Shown: positions 43,316 to 57,110, numbered from the stretch's first letter. The stretch is DNA of 60,000 nucleotides from Lineus longissimus (GCF_910592395.1 NC_088308.1:9875001-9935000), one strand, 5' to 3'. Translations and numbers: made by a program. Notes: a model not told the origin generated them from the sequence alone.

Positions 43316-46300
43316 TTTGCTATTTGATTACTGGCCCGTGGTCTGTCGTCATTTTTCATAGCATTGGCTCAATGTCAGAGCTCAGGGATATTTTTTTCTT
43401 GTGGTGGTCATTTTTATGCAATGACCCAAGAGAATTCGGATGGTGCATTTCAGATTCTGGGTATTGAAAAGAAAGAAAAAAATTCCAAAATTGAATGCCT
43501 TTCCATTTTATCACTATAGCCTATATATGCCTTCAATTTGCGGAAGAGCATAGCTACTCATATCGTACAGTGTTGAGTGTGATGGTCTCGTAATTATATT
43601 TTGTACACAGGTAATAAGAAGAAAAATGTTTTAAGTTATTTTACAAATGATTTCTTTTCCCAAATTTTCGGCTTTACCAATCAGCTCCTATATGTGATAC
43701 CTGGATTTAGAACGGACCGCATTTTTCAGTGTAAATGCACTATGTGCAAACGAAGCCTCGTTTTGAATTCAGCGGTTATGGTTGTTAGGCAACAGTAACC
43801 GCTTAGGTTGGTGCAAAATGTGGAAGCTGTCAAAAAGCATTTAAAACCACATTTTCGTTGTTTAATTTGATATATTTTAGAAAAGAAATTGATACTTTAC
43901 TGTCGGTATTGTTTAACTCACCAAATGTTGGTCTACATTTAGCTACACCCGAGCGGTTTTAGTGAGACAACCAATACCTCCAGTGAGGTATCAATTCATT
44001 AAACATCACGTTTGATGGATAGCTCTACAGCAATACATTTGTATAGGATACTACTGTTATATCAATCATGCAAATGGTCAACCTTCACCAACTACATGTT
44101 CCAGCCTACTGCGCAGTGAAGTAGTTAATCACTGAGAAAAGAAATGGATGCTGAATGAGAACAGAGTGTAGTGAGCAGAAGGGGGGTTTATACTGAGTTG
44201 TATTTATACTGAATTGGGGGTTTATATTGTTTGTATTGAAGCTAGTAATCATGAAAGTGTTCAGTTTAATGGGTCTGGTTTTGCATGGAGGTCGTTGAAT
44301 GATTGTGTTCTTCCAAAAGCAGTGTGTTCAAATACATCTTGAAGCTAAGGCCAACACTCGGCACTTTCGACCGAGCTCAGTAACCTGTGCGAGAGGAGGA
44401 GGATACGACTGGCTCGATTTTCGAGAATGATAGTTTGATAGCTTTCTGGTATAAAAGCTACTTATTTCACCATGACAAATGTTTGCTACTAGGATATATA
44501 TAATTCACCAATAAATAGTTGCTCAAATAAACTTTTGATACGGAATAGCTATACATTTAAGAGTATAGTCTCAGCACGACGCTGTTTATGCCATACCAAT
44601 ATCATACCGTTCGCACAAGATTCATTTTTTAAAAATTTCTCGCCCTCATTGCATTGTTTAGGTCTTCTTAAACTGATTAATGATTTGACAGTGTGTTTGT
44701 CTGTGTGCCCAGAACACCAGTCATATCATTTCAACATTGCTGTTCAAGAATAGATATTTTAACCATAACTGCAGCAGCAACGACTGTTTTTTTACTTTGT
44801 TGAATATATACATGTAAGGCAAACTTTGCTGACAATTGCCGATATGCTTTGTAACAAATTTTTATACGTGTTCAAAAATGTGTCATCAGCTTGCATTCAT
44901 TCGTTGGGTCAACAGGCGATTTTCTTGACTCCGGTAACAATTTTGGTCTTTGAAAAGAGTAGTATCAGCAGTTAATCAGAGGCAGTATTAATCTGTATAT
45001 ACCTGCATATCTACTATCTTCTATCAGCAGCACTATCAATCTGACTAGACATTCTCTACATAAACCCCATCCATTTGTTTACAGTGCACCAAGCAGTACT
45101 TACGTAATCAGACAGCGTTAATTTTAATGTGGAACCTAGGAAGTACCAGGCGAATCAATGTACGTGAGATTGTAATATCATCCTTAAGCTCGCTGCTCAT
45201 TATGATGCACTAGGTGATAGGCCAGATGCGTACTATCTCTGATTAACTATTGGCAATATGTGTAGGCTTTTGGCGATGCTGGGTTACTGGCTCCGCCTCA
45301 ACCACGACATCTGGCGGATAAAGCTGCAGTCTACGCATTATTCAACTTTCGCTTTACTCTTTTTATAGAGACGGTATCGACAGACAGTTCATGATATTGA
45401 TGGACGATCAGCAAATGTTTCGCCTCAAGTATCATTGCCGGCGCTATTCACCAATGAAGGCAAAATGGTACTTTCTTTCGTTTTAGACATGGTTGCTGCT
45501 GTATAAATCAATGTCGCTCAAGAAAATCGCTCTGGCGCCGACTCCCACTGAGATTTCCACTGAACGCGATCGCCAGTTTCAGGCGAAAATCTCTTTCAGT
45601 GGAAATCAATCCTTAATCCGTCAAAATTTCAACACAGGGTTCCAAGAACTTCCAAAACCTGTACGCACAAGACTCAGGCTGAATAATTTGTTATCAACCC
45701 CGCACTCTCGATTTATCCCGGGTTTAGTCACAAATGTTTGTAATTTACTACCAGTTTTGAATCTTTTTTACTCTTATGGAGGGGAACCAATTGAGTTTCC
45801 GGAGGTTCCTGTGATGGTACTTTAAGCCATTACAGGGCAGAACTGCAGAAGGCTTTGGGAAGCGCAATGGCACAGTGGAAAAATTCTCGGTCTTGGTTTC
45901 GAAGCTCGGCCAGTGCGCCACTTTGTAATTTCAACTGGCCGGGAGTGGCCAAGAGTACCGCAGGACATGAAGATGCACTCCTTGGGTTCTGCTCCCTGGA
46001 GTATGCTGGGTATATGATTATAAGGCGTTTTGAGACAGGACAGCTGTACAGTATGGAGCATTTTCATTTTTTCTTGTTTCATTTTAATGGCATTATAACG
46101 AGCCATTGTTAACTTTGTGCGAGCGTCGTTAAAAGAAAAAAGGGAGAGAAGGGGAGAGAAATGAAATGATTTGATCTTCTTTGGCTTCAAGGCATTTTGA
46201 GTCGCAGTGCCCTTGGACAGTCAGTGCTGTCATTAGAAAGCTTAGGCGGTAACCAAGGAGCGGGATTACATTTTTTACAGAATAGTCAATGGTCAGTTTA

Positions 46301-48006
46301 TATTGTATTGTATTACGTGCACGACTCGCCATAAAGGCCCACCAGGCGACCCACGGTAGGTAGATTGATATACTTGATTGTACCTTCGATGAGGGCCGGA
46401 TTGGGGTGTGCGGCTATAATTTTACAATATATCGGTCTTATAAAAACTTTTCAGTGATTGTGCATAATATGAAAATGAAAATGTCATGATTTGTTTAAAA
46501 AAGTAAACAGTCAGTCAACCCTATTTGGGGAGAGGTGCAGCACGTCAGAGCAGTCATTCGCGATATGCTCTTGCGAACATGTATAACAAGTTCAGTGGCA
46601 TAATAGGCTTGGGTGGGAGAGGTCCAACAACCATCTGTTTTGCATTGCGGACTGTACTGCTGAATTAGGCCTTGGTGGACTTCACTTTCACATTCCTATG
46701 GCATGATGCGATGGGGAGTTGGGGGGGGGGGGATAAACTGGTAATTCTGTTACGAACAACAAGAAAAAGTTGTCTTCAAGAGATTGATGTGAAACAATCC
46801 ATGTCTTGTATTCATAGTTGCCATTAGAAGAGATTTGGAATTTTCTTAGAACATTAAAAAAAAATGTTGTTGATTTTTTCCTCTCTATTTGAATCGTTTC
46901 AAAACATGAAGGTTGACGCGATTGCTTCAAAATTTGGCAAACAAGCCTACTTTTTATCATGATCCGTGCATAGAGGGGCAGGTCTGGTCGGATTACGATA
47001 TGTATCGAAGGGGAATGAGACAGTGCTTTTGCATTGGAAAGCCGCAGTGGTGTGTTTTGCATGCATGAGTTCTTCTCGTGCCCAATAATATACCATACAT
47101 TTTTTTATCAACATATTTATAAGTATGAGTTGTATCAGGCGGCGTTTTAATACATGCAGTGGGATAATTTTTATACATGTGCATCATAGTCATTTTTCAT
47201 AAACAGACCAGCCATGCCCATTTTGATAATCATGAGTAGTATTATGTATATTAATCTGCATATGGCTCATATGATTAATTATGTTCATTTGTATGCTTTA
47301 TATATATACATGTATTGTATTGATAATAAAAGGAAAATATTTTAATCCTTGCGAGTTCACTTGGTCATGGCACGCTGTAAAATTCTTTATGTATGCCCCC
47401 CCCCCCCCCCACAGAAAAACAATCATACCAACCTGGGAGGGCACGTCATGACGTAGGCCTGCGACACACGGACTCAGTCAAGCAGGCTGATTGTTTACCT
47501 GACCAGGCCAATAGGCCTAAGCTACTGAGGTACAATAATTACATGTTATAGCCCGGAGCCCAGTTGTTCACATCCTGACGTAACCAGTGATTTTCAATAT
47601 ACTCCGCCTCTCGATATTTCAAACGTTTGTACTTTTGAATGCGCGGTAGGAGTATCAAAAACCTGTATCTCAGGATGAACATGCATTGGCGCACCTGTCT
47701 TCGGCCTTGCCTCACGGCAAAGCTCGAATCCGATTGGTGTGGAACTTCAAACGACGCAACCAAAGTAATGTCACCTCACCTCACCGTACCGTGTCCGGAT
47801 AATTTGGGCCCTTTTCCCCTTGTAGGCGCTTTGCAGTGAGTCAGATGAATAGGAGAAGGAAACTCGTAATGTAAGTTGTCCTGTAGGTGTATAATTGTAG
47901 GTTTAATTATTGCATAGATTGGCTATAAAATATCGAAAGTCGGCAACGTCATCTCGCTTCGCCCATGCCGCATTCGCCGTCTCCGGATGCTGCGTCCGCC
48001 CCCGGG
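43316..48006. other. Region downstream of the TNF-receptor-like gene, no supported gene
   Basis: Includes the remaining 3' UTR, a diverged dispersed-repeat fragment at 44385-44432 (related to 19495-19544) and G or C runs near 46722 and 47397. The 45493-45825 open frame (110 codons) has no recognised domain and no splice context. Confidence 0.4.
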
Positions 48007-48327
48007 CCGCGAGTTTTTTTTACAGGTAGATTCGTACCATTGTGTACATTGACAGCCAATCAAAGCTGTTCTCATCGAAACGTCATCAACTACGTCATGA
48101 TTGAAATCGAATCGAACAAAAAACGATTCAAATGAGCAATTTCATACACCATGAACTTCATATTTCTGACTCCCAGTGTATGAGTTACAAAGGCAATGCA
48201 GATCACTAACCTTTAATTGACTAAATTGGGGATATTTTGTCGAATTATCATCGCAATAACACTCATATAATTTCTGAAGTTTCCAATGTACACAACGGTG
48301 CGAACCTACCTGTAAAAAAAACCTCGC
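48007..48327. repeat. Inverted repeat, ~45-bp arms (possible TIR element)
   Basis: 48007-48051 is the inverse of 48284-48327 with about six mismatches (shared TTTTTTTTACAGGTAG and TTGTGTACATTG). Weaker inverse similarity continues outward to about 47950 and 48394, so an element of about 450 bp is likely. The minus-strand open frame 48142-48393 has no known domain. Confidence 0.6.
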
Positions 48328-50980
48328 TTCCCGCCGGTCGCGGACCCGTATTTCTACCGCCTTCTCGCAGACGGCGCCAACATTATAGTACAAATGATTG
48401 TCTTGGAGTTGTGACTTGCCTCTTTGTCAATAGTGAGACGTTGGGCGAAATGAATAAAGACTATGTACAGAAAGGCCAAGTGTTAGTGTAAATAATTATA
48501 CATGGAGAAGTTTAGATAAAAGCATTGCAAGTCTTTTTCATCATGTCACCCCTAGTCTCAGGTTGTGCCGTCCGACGACTACAGCAAGAAAGCATGATGC
48601 ATTATAGTGTTTCCTCTCTGGTGGGTGTGCACTGATTTGATTGACTGGCTGTTGTGTTGTTTTGACTGACTTGTATTAAGCCTGCAAGATCAATCACTCA
48701 GTGAAGCAAATACCACCTGTAATTCCTTCATTGCAGCCAAAAGAAATGCTCCTTCCAAAGAGTTTATCAGAAATATGATGATTTTGAAAAAAGACTGAGG
48801 CATCATAACGATTCAACTCAAGCAATTTTGACTCCTGGCAATGACCCCAAGAGTTGGGGGCACACCAAAACATCTTCGATACCACCATCTGATCTACAGA
48901 TTCCCAGGCTTGGCTAACAATGTTACATCTCCTAATCCAATGCATTCATACTTACGGGTGTTGTTGGTGTTGTCTCCCTTGCAGTTCATCCCCTGGGTCC
49001 TTTATTGGATCTTATAGAATTACATCACTGAATGTTGCCCAGAAGCGGTGCAATTGACCTGAATTCAATGATGCCAGCCATTTCACTCTCATGCGGAAGT
49101 CCTTAGTCATATCAAGACCTTTAATCCATACTTGGCCATGTGCACACGGTAGGCCTAACGGTCAAGTACAATGATCAACTGGATAGACTGCTTTCTGGAT
49201 CTAGATGTGCATATGTCGGTGGACTTGATTTCCCATTGCTGCAGTCTTGGTTTCCTCGGTTCCCTCATTGTTTGCAGTGTAAAGCCGGTGGCATTTGTAA
49301 AACAAAATGTTTCATCCATATTGAAGTCAAACTTCATCAATATGTTTGAATCTGTGGATAGTATCACCCACATTATCTCCGAATGTTTGGACTCTTACTG
49401 AGAAGGAATTGTCGTGGGTAGTTGATAAAACTTGGAATCAGTGAAACCATGTAACCTGTGCTAAACCATGGAATCAGTCCTAAAAATGCATAAAAACATG
49501 AAATAATGCCATGGGATCCTAAGGTGGTTACGAATCAATAATTGGAGCTTTTTTTTACATGATCAGATCGGAATTTGACGGTAGTTTAGAAATCAGTCGC
49601 ATTTCCGATTCAACAATCTATATTTTAGAACAACCCAGTCATACCTCGCCTCCAGTGTACATTACTGATCTCCCAAATATGAGCATGCACGTCACGACAC
49701 GCCCACCACACACCCATAATATGGACCAATCAGCGCTCCGCTTACTACGCTACCACACGGGGCCTATTTGAGCTACGAAGCGATGTGATCATACAGGGTG
49801 ATACAGAGAAGATTGACTACATCATGCAGTACCGGCTGGCACTTATCCGTACATCATCTTAAACATGACAAGAAACGTAGATGAAGGTTTATTACCGAAG
49901 GTTTTAGCCGGGTTTGGAGATGAAAAATGAGAACGAATTCCTTCACGGTGAGCGATTTCGTACATTTTCATGTACACCTCGAGGGATGGTAGAGATATTT
50001 TCGTGATGTCACCAGTTCTAAGCGGACACTAGTGATGCCCGTGAACATGTTTGTCCTATCTACCAAGCTAAATCAGAGCATTATATATACAAAACGATTC
50101 TTCTAATAAAAACGTTTTATTTCAGTATATGGAATACAAAACAATCACAAAACCTTTCTTTTGCTTTCATTGAAAAGAAATCATTAGATATTTGCAATTG
50201 CGGCCCGTCATGAATATAAGTTTATTTTTTAACGACAACAACGTATTTCAAATGCATTCCATGATGACGTCATCCTCCACAAAAAGGTGGTTTCTGGAAC
50301 TACTGGCAAATTGCTATCAATAAATTCAGCTGGGACGAGATTGGCAGTTGGAAGGGTATAAATTGTGGAAGGAACGCACCCGATTTCACGCGGTACTTGC
50401 ACAGTGATTCCACGGTTTAGTACTGACTATTCCATGGTTCAGCACAGGTTACATGGTTTCACTGATTCCAAGTTTTATCAACTACCATTGTCGTGGCGTT
50501 CTTGTTCACCCAGTGTAATACTTTTCCGCTCCAGTGCTAAAACATTTAGCAAGCTGGTGCAAAAAACGTTTTGTTGGATTATTGCCTGTCGTTATTTGCC
50601 TTGCAGCCAAACGCACCATTGGTCAAAGATAACTGAGCTGGACAACCAAAACAGATTGCCTTGGAACAGTTGGGAAGGTATATTGTAATTACATTTACGG
50701 ACATTGTTCTGCCACCATGTCAATGGCCACTGTAGACCTCTAGGGGATGGCAATGATCACTGTTGATTGACTGGGGTGAGAGTGAACAAAATTGGTTTTT
50801 AAACATACTATCTAACCCTCAATTTGGATGAATCCCAAGAAATATACTCCCTCCAATTGCGTTCATACAATGTGTACATCCTTTTTTTCAATATTTTCAA
50901 AATTTTGTGAGGATTCGAGAACCCTGGTTTTGCATACTGACATCAAATAAAATTTATTGAGAAGTACACTGTAACCTAAT
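48328..50980. other. Non-coding region
   Basis: Nothing was convincingly assigned. A minus-strand frame at 49155-49373 has an FNMDET start that recalls pogo-type DDE transposases, but the following residues do not fit. Confidence 0.35.
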
Positions 50981-52770
50981 AATATGTAAAGTCAAGGACT
51001 TGGCGAGCCCCCTTTAGGTCGGGGGAGCACCCCCGAACCCCCCTACGATAGCGTAACGTTTTTACCCAGTACAATGGAGGGGAACCCCCCCCCCCCCCAA
51101 CCCCCCATGTTGGGACCATCCATAGTTCCTGCCGACACATTTTGGTTTTGGTAATGTAATACATTGGGTGATTTCAAAGTCAGTTTTTAGATTTAGTTTT
51201 AAAACTAAATGGAACACTAAAACCCTTGATTAAACCAGTATTGAAATGAATTGGGTTTTAGTTTCATCCTATTTCAAAGTTGGTGTTTGTTGGTTTTAGC
51301 ATTATGTCCGGTTTGAGCTAAAAACTAAGGGATGGTTTTAGTGTCAAAAACCAACACCGGGACTAAAACTAAAACTCTCCACAACACCAGAAATGAAGTC
51401 AGTTCTGGTGTTAGTTTTGACACTCAGTTTTAGCATTATCCTATTTCAAATTAGGTTTTAGTTTCACACTGAAACGAATTGGAACACCAAGGTCTGATCT
51501 TAATCCTAGCTCGGTGTTATATTTGGAAGATTTGTAGTGCATTTTGTATTACCAATAAAACTAACACCTTAGGCATTAACACCGAGTGGATTTCAAAGTT
51601 GGTGTTGGTGTTAAAAAAAAAATCATGTTGTTTGTACCATTTCAAGAAGTAGTTACTGGTATTTTGAACGCTGATGGGAATGATGATGGACGTGAAAGAA
51701 GACGAACAAATTTATATAGATCGGAAGCGGTTACAATAGGGAAACAACAGTAACAACGACAACAACATGCATGTTTGGTTTTTCCAAGGTTTTATCTCTG
51801 CCCATCTTGGTGTTAGTTTTACCTGCAGAATAAAACCTCTTCTTAGTTTCAGCCCAGGTTTTAGGAGTTAAGACAAAACCAGGTGTTGGTGTTAAACTAA
51901 AACCTCGAATTGGTCTTATCTAGACATAGGTTTTTAGGGGTAGAAATTAAGAGTAAAACTGACACTAACACCCAACACTAAAACCAAAACCAACTTTGAA
52001 ATCACCCATTGTGATTGTCCTTATTCACGGTAAATGGGTTGTCCTCATGCATTCACTTTCGAAACGCATTTTAAAATAGATGTTACGTCCTGTTAATGGG
52101 GCACTTCATCATCGCGTACATTTGGGAAAAACTCCCTAACGAGACCGGAGCAGACGGCTGAAAGTAGTTTAATTATTGGACGCTAGGGTACAGAATGTAC
52201 GTCCCTCACCCGAATTTTTCACGCAACTATAGCTAAATAGAGCTAGTTCTAGTTTGTGATTCAATTTGATACTTCAGATTTGGGCAGTAGACCAATATAA
52301 CTTAGTCGTCAGTGTGGTTTTAAGCTGGAAAAACGTATTTGTTTTTCTTAAAGTGCCTTTTTTGGACGGGTGTGTGCGATTGTTTTGTTTTTATGTCACG
52401 TGACCTCGATCATGTCGACACAAAATTGAAATAAACCACCCTTTTCTGTCATTATTTAGGACGGATATTTCTCTAATAAAAATATTAATATAATTGGCCA
52501 ATTTCTTAGGCATATGATGAAGCGAATTCCCATGAAGATTTTAATTAATTTAAATTTAATTTAAATTAATTTCAACCAATGGGATAGCAACCACCACCGG
52601 AAGATCGCGGAGAAATCGGTAATCTCAACGGAGTTAATTCAGAAAAATACCAAAAAAAATTGTTTGTAGGATATACAATAGTTACTCTCTTTATTTCTCA
52701 TCATTCATTTACATTATGTACTCCCGCACACACGTGTATCTTAAGAGCCCCTCCTAAGAGGGGGGCTTAA
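50981..52770 (+). repeat. Segmental duplication, copy 1 (interrupted)
   Basis: Aligns with 54083-55017 at high identity, from the GTAAAGTCAAGGACTTGG start to the TCTTAAGAGCCCCTCCTAA end. Copy 1 is longer because an 832-bp TIR element is inserted at 51176 and an AT-rich AATTAATTTAAATTT unit is expanded near 52540-52570. The sequence has C/G runs around 51080 and no intact ORF. Confidence 0.85.
51176..52007. mobile_element. 832-bp TIR element, ATT target duplication
   Basis: Ends GGGTGATTTCAAAGT (51176) and ACTTTGAAATCACCC (ending 52007), flanked by ATT on both sides. The second copy of the surrounding duplication has a single uninterrupted ACATTGTGAT at this point (about 54270), so the insertion and 3-bp duplication are demonstrated within the window. 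The interior is a patchwork of GGTTTTAG / CTAAAACC and TTGGTGTT words in both orientations and has no ORF. A 3-bp duplication would suit a Harbinger-type mobiliser, but that is inference. Confidence 0.85.
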
Positions 52771-54082
52771 TAAGCGCGCAGCAGAAAAGCCGAAGGCTTT
52801 TCTGCGAAGCGCTACTATGATTAACGTGCATACGACGTCATCCAATGTAAACAATGTTTCTCAAGTCCATGGATTCGTTTCAAATGGCTTAAATTTGACT
52901 TAAAATGGCCGCCAGAAGAGATAAACGCGCGAAAGTAGTAACTCGACAATTCTGAGCTCCGAGAGAGAACCACACGATTATTCTCACTGTTTTTTAATCA
53001 AACTTCAATTTCTGGGGGGTTACCCCCCGACATATGTGTTTTGATTTTTGATACTTTAGTGATAATATCCAAAAGATGCTTAAAATGGATTTAATCCCGA
53101 AATAATGAAGCAAAAGACGGGCAGGCGTTTCGAGAAAAAAATTTTATTTTGAGATTTCAATAAACCTTTTGAACGAATTCCACATGGGCCGTGGTGGGAT
53201 CCGAAGACACCTTAAGGAGGAATGTATGTTTTTATGGGGTACCATTGGTTTTGCAGATCTTCTGGTTTTTTCTAAAGAATAATCAATATTCGCTAGCAGG
53301 CTTTTTACGCTCCCAGGTTCTTTGTTCATCAGTCTGGTGTTCCTCAAGAGTCAAGTGTCTTCAAGTCTCTTGGCCTGCAAAAACCCTTTCCAACCAATTT
53401 TTTATGCATTAACCATTCGGCAACATGTTGGTGGGGGAAAACCTGATCCCTGACCCCTTGAATTGGTTGCCCAGGTACGACCACAAGCAATTGTCTCAAG
53501 GAAGCCACCAGTACGACCTCTTGGGAGTCTTGCCAATATCATGCCAGTGAAAAGGAAGGGTAATGATGGTCGAGGGTTGCAGTTAGGGTACCATCAAAGG
53601 AGTACCTCTTCCTCGCTCTGGGTTAAACGTGTCAAAGGACTGCACCATCATGAAGGTTTGGGGGTTCCACTCGAGCGCCCCAGGGTAAGCAGCTCGGAAG
53701 GACTTATTGAGAGGCGAATAGGGGGTTTGAGGGGCCTTCCCCCCAATGCACTGGCTGAAACATGTCAGAAGGATGGGGGTGGCGGGTCTCTCCATGGCGA
53801 CAGTTGCGCGAGTTCAGAGCTTGCACTTTACATTAGAATCTGCCAGAGTCCCAGACTACGATAGTTTGGACACCTTTCGGGGGGGGGGGACATTTTCCAT
53901 TTCTTTGCCGGCTATTATGACGATGGAGTTGAGTTACTGCTAATGCGATACACGGAGAAAAATGTCTATCAAAACAAAAAATTGGCGGAAGGAACTATAG
54001 CAGGGTCCCAACCAGGGGGTTTGGGGGGGTTTCCCCCCCAACCTAAAGGCGCTGCGCGCTTACTAGGGCACTGCACTGATAA
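52771..54082. other. Spacer between the two duplication copies
   Basis: Contains GGGGTT/AACCCC-type short inverted stretches (for example GGGGGGTTACCCCCC near 53015) and open frames at 53144-53347 and 53463-53864 without recognised domains. It probably belongs to the same high-copy element as the flanking duplicates. Confidence 0.35.
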
Positions 54083-55017
54083 TATTATGTAAAGTCAAGG
54101 ACTTGGTGAGCCCCCCCCTTTAGGTCGGGGGAGCACCCCCGAACCCCCCTACGATGGCGTAGCGTTTTTACCCAGTACAATGGAGGGGAAACCCCCCCCC
54201 CCCAAACCCCCCATGTTGGGACCATCCATAGTTCCTTCCGACACATTTTTGTTTTGGTAATGTAATACATTGTGATTATCCTTATTCACGGGAATCGGGC
54301 GTTTCCAGTGATATACGACACAAATGGGTTGTCCTCATGAATTCACTTTGGAAACGCATTTTAAAATAGATGTTACGTCATCATCGCGTACATTTGGGAA
54401 AAACTCCCTAACGAGACCGGAGCAGACGGCTGAAAGTAGTTTATTTATTGGCCGCTAGGGTGCAGTATGTCGCTCACCCGAATTTTTCACGCAACTTTTG
54501 CTAAATAGAGCTAGTTCTAGTTTGTGATTCATTTTGATACTTCAGATTTGGGCAGAAGACCAATATAACTTAGTCGTCCGTGTGGTTTTAAGCTGGAAAA
54601 ACGTATTTGTTTTTCTTAAAGTGCCTTTTTTGGACGGGTGTGTGCGATTGTTTTGTTTTTATGTCACGTGACCTCGATCATGTCGACACAAAATTGAAAT
54701 AAACCACCCTTTTCTGTCATTATTTAGGACGGATATTTCTCTAATAAAAATATTAATATAATTGGCCAATTTCTTAGGCATATGATGTAGCGAATTCCCA
54801 TGAAGATTTAAATTAATTTCAACCAATGGTATAGCAACCACCACCGGAAGATCGCGGAGAAATCGGTAAACTCAACGGAGTTAATTCAGAAAAATACCAA
54901 AAACAATTGTTTGTAGGATATACAATAGTTACTCTCTTTATTTCTCATCATTCATTTACATTATGTACTCCCGTACACACGTGTATCTTAAGAGCCCCTC
55001 CTAAAGGGGGGCTTATT
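54083..55017 (+). repeat. Segmental duplication, copy 2 (uninterrupted)
   Basis: Homologue of 50981-52770 without the 832-bp element. It has small extra differences, such as a ~25-bp segment (GGGAATCGGGCGTTTCCAGT...) absent from copy 1. It could be two copies of one dispersed element rather than a local tandem duplication. Confidence 0.85.
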
Positions 55018-55689
55018 ATGTTCTTTTGCAATATTCTCACTATCTTGGCCACCTTCGTCTTGTTTAAACACGTCTCACATAACCTCTCAATCTCGTCCTC
55101 ATGAAGGAACCTGGATTCAAACACCAGAGAATGAATACGGCTGGAGAGAACCATGGTTTCATGGAAGGCCCCCTTTTTATGATGTTGGTGCGGAGAATAA
55201 ACGATAGATAGCGTATGGGCATAGGCAATTTCAACAGATTCTTCGATGCACAGCAATGAGCAAAGGTGACTTTTTTCTGAACAGTTACAGTATGTTTTAT
55301 TATTCTCGTTGATCTACCATCATGTCACATTACGTTGACAACGCGTTCCGCAACGACCTTGAAGTCCACTAAATGCGATATTTCGTGACCGAACGATAAA
55401 AAAACAATATGACATTACCGCCTTTTCTCACCGGTATTACCGTAATTCAGCGTTCACCAGATCCACTCAAACATATGGTGCGCTGATTAATTGCTAAATT
55501 TGGCCCCAGCAAATAGGGAAGACCCCTGCCACCAGTCACGACCTCACCCTTTTGTTTACAATAATGTACACCCATATTCCCAATTAAACTAACTTGTGTT
55601 GAGGACGCAACATTTTGCAGGAAGGTCCCAGGTCCCACACAGAAGCAAAGCTTGTACAAAGAAGTTGACGCTCCAATGATCACAACTCA
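55018..55689. other. Non-coding spacer
   Basis: The minus-strand frame 54948-55256 overlaps the duplication end and has no known domain. Nothing else recognised. Confidence 0.35.
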
Positions 55690-57110
55690 CTGAACATCGT
55701 GAGAACAGTGTTTGTGACTTGGCTGATTTTGCCATTCACAAGGTTATCAAGAAAGGTGTCGCCAACTGGTTATCTCTGCAGTGCACCAATTGCACTTTTA
55801 TCTGCAAAATCTATCCGATGAACACAGAAGTAGTCAAAACAGGTCGAGGTGCTAAATCAGCTATAATAAATGTTTATCCAAACTGGTTTACAAGAAACTG
55901 CCATTGGCAATTCGGGTTTTACCATGTGGTGGTAATACTTATTCCCCATCAAGCAGATCCATGCAAAACCAGGCCAACAAGGTTCTGAACAGATCACTTC
56001 CCTTAACAAAACTGATGCAAAACCAACTCTCAGAAGTGAGAGATATTCAAAACCTGCGCACGGTTGACAATCCAGATAAATTTAATCTGTGTTTCGACGG
56101 CGTTACAACACTCAACAGCGTAACATTCGGAGTCCGTCACAAAGCAGGTCAAAGTTGCTCACAAGCGGTGGGCATCGCGCGCGAATCAACAGCTACCTGA
56201 AATCAGGTCATTGGTTTTTGTCTTCTGAACAAATTAGGTCCAACAGGTCAGCGTGTCAAAAGTTTCGTGCCCAGGAGGTCACGAGGGCGAGTGCTTTGCG
56301 AATGTCAGTTCTTGCGAGACCATTACAGAGCGCCGCTTGGCCTTCGAAAGAGGTCCGGGTGTCGATGGCGCTGGAATGGAAGTAAAACACATGGTAACTG
56401 ACGGCGATTCAACATCCGCCGTTGGGACGGCAGAAGGATTATCAAAGCAAACACAAGCAATCATACAAAATCAAAACAAACCGATCCTGTTCACCGCGGA
56501 CAGACCATCATTCGCGGTGCAGGAACGGCAAGTTGGTCAAAACAAATGTTCCCAAAACCGCGCAACAAATGCTGCTATGAAGAAGGACATCATTGGTCAT
56601 GAGTGAGTTATTCAAGAAATTCAACGGCAATTAACAACAACTTGATTGCTGCCAAACTTACCAAAACGGTTGAGAGCATAATCTTATGCTACTCTGGCAA
56701 GGGTCGGCACCAAATAACGGGTTGTAGTGGTGTTGATGGCACAAGACCGTCCACCTATCTGCTATGCAGTGGGGCCAAGAATCATTGAACATCACCACCA
56801 CTGATCAGTTGTACTTGAGAGTACTGCTATAGATGAAAGTAAGTATGAGTGCCTTGGTGGAAGTGAAATCCAATCAAATATCAAATAATGTTGAGGGAAG
56901 CCACAGAGGTTTCAGCGCACGTTTGCCAAAAAATGTCCTTTTCCCCCGAAATGCGCGTGGTAGGGCTCATGGCAATGCACACTTGCTGAACAACAAATTT
57001 GACAAGTCGGTCATTAAAAAGGCTCCATTTGTAGGGGCTCCAATTAGGCCTGCTGCAGCCAAAACCCTGCAAGATATTCAACACAGGTATGAGTTTTCTG
57101 TTGAATAAGA
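55690..57110 (+). pseudogene. Frameshifted transposase-like pseudogene (Mutator-like, invertebrate type)
   Basis: Successive plus-strand frames read like one protein broken by frameshifts. A Cys-x2-Cys start (LQCTNC, about 55770) comes first, then FDGVTTLNSV...KAGQSCSQAVG (about 56090-56180). Next come SCPGGHEGECFANVS and HMVTDGDSTSAVG (about 56260-56430), where DGDS resembles a DDE-type catalytic Asp. The C-terminal part reads ARLPKNVLFPRNARGRAHGN (about 56915-56975). This order matches uncharacterised invertebrate proteins annotated as Mutator-like transposase domain. At least four frame changes occur, so it is dead. The superfamily is uncertain; no TIRs were located. Confidence 0.5.

Noticed and set aside
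45493-45825. 110-codon plus-strand frame
   Set aside because: No recognisable domain or splice context.
49155-49373. Minus-strand frame with FNMDET, reminiscent of pogo/Tigger transposase
   Set aside because: Residues after the motif do not follow the DDE_1 pattern and downstream frames are closed; too weak.
53463-53864. 133-codon frame between duplicated segments
   Set aside because: Gly/Arg/Pro-rich translation arises from G/C runs; opposite strand is also open; no family match.
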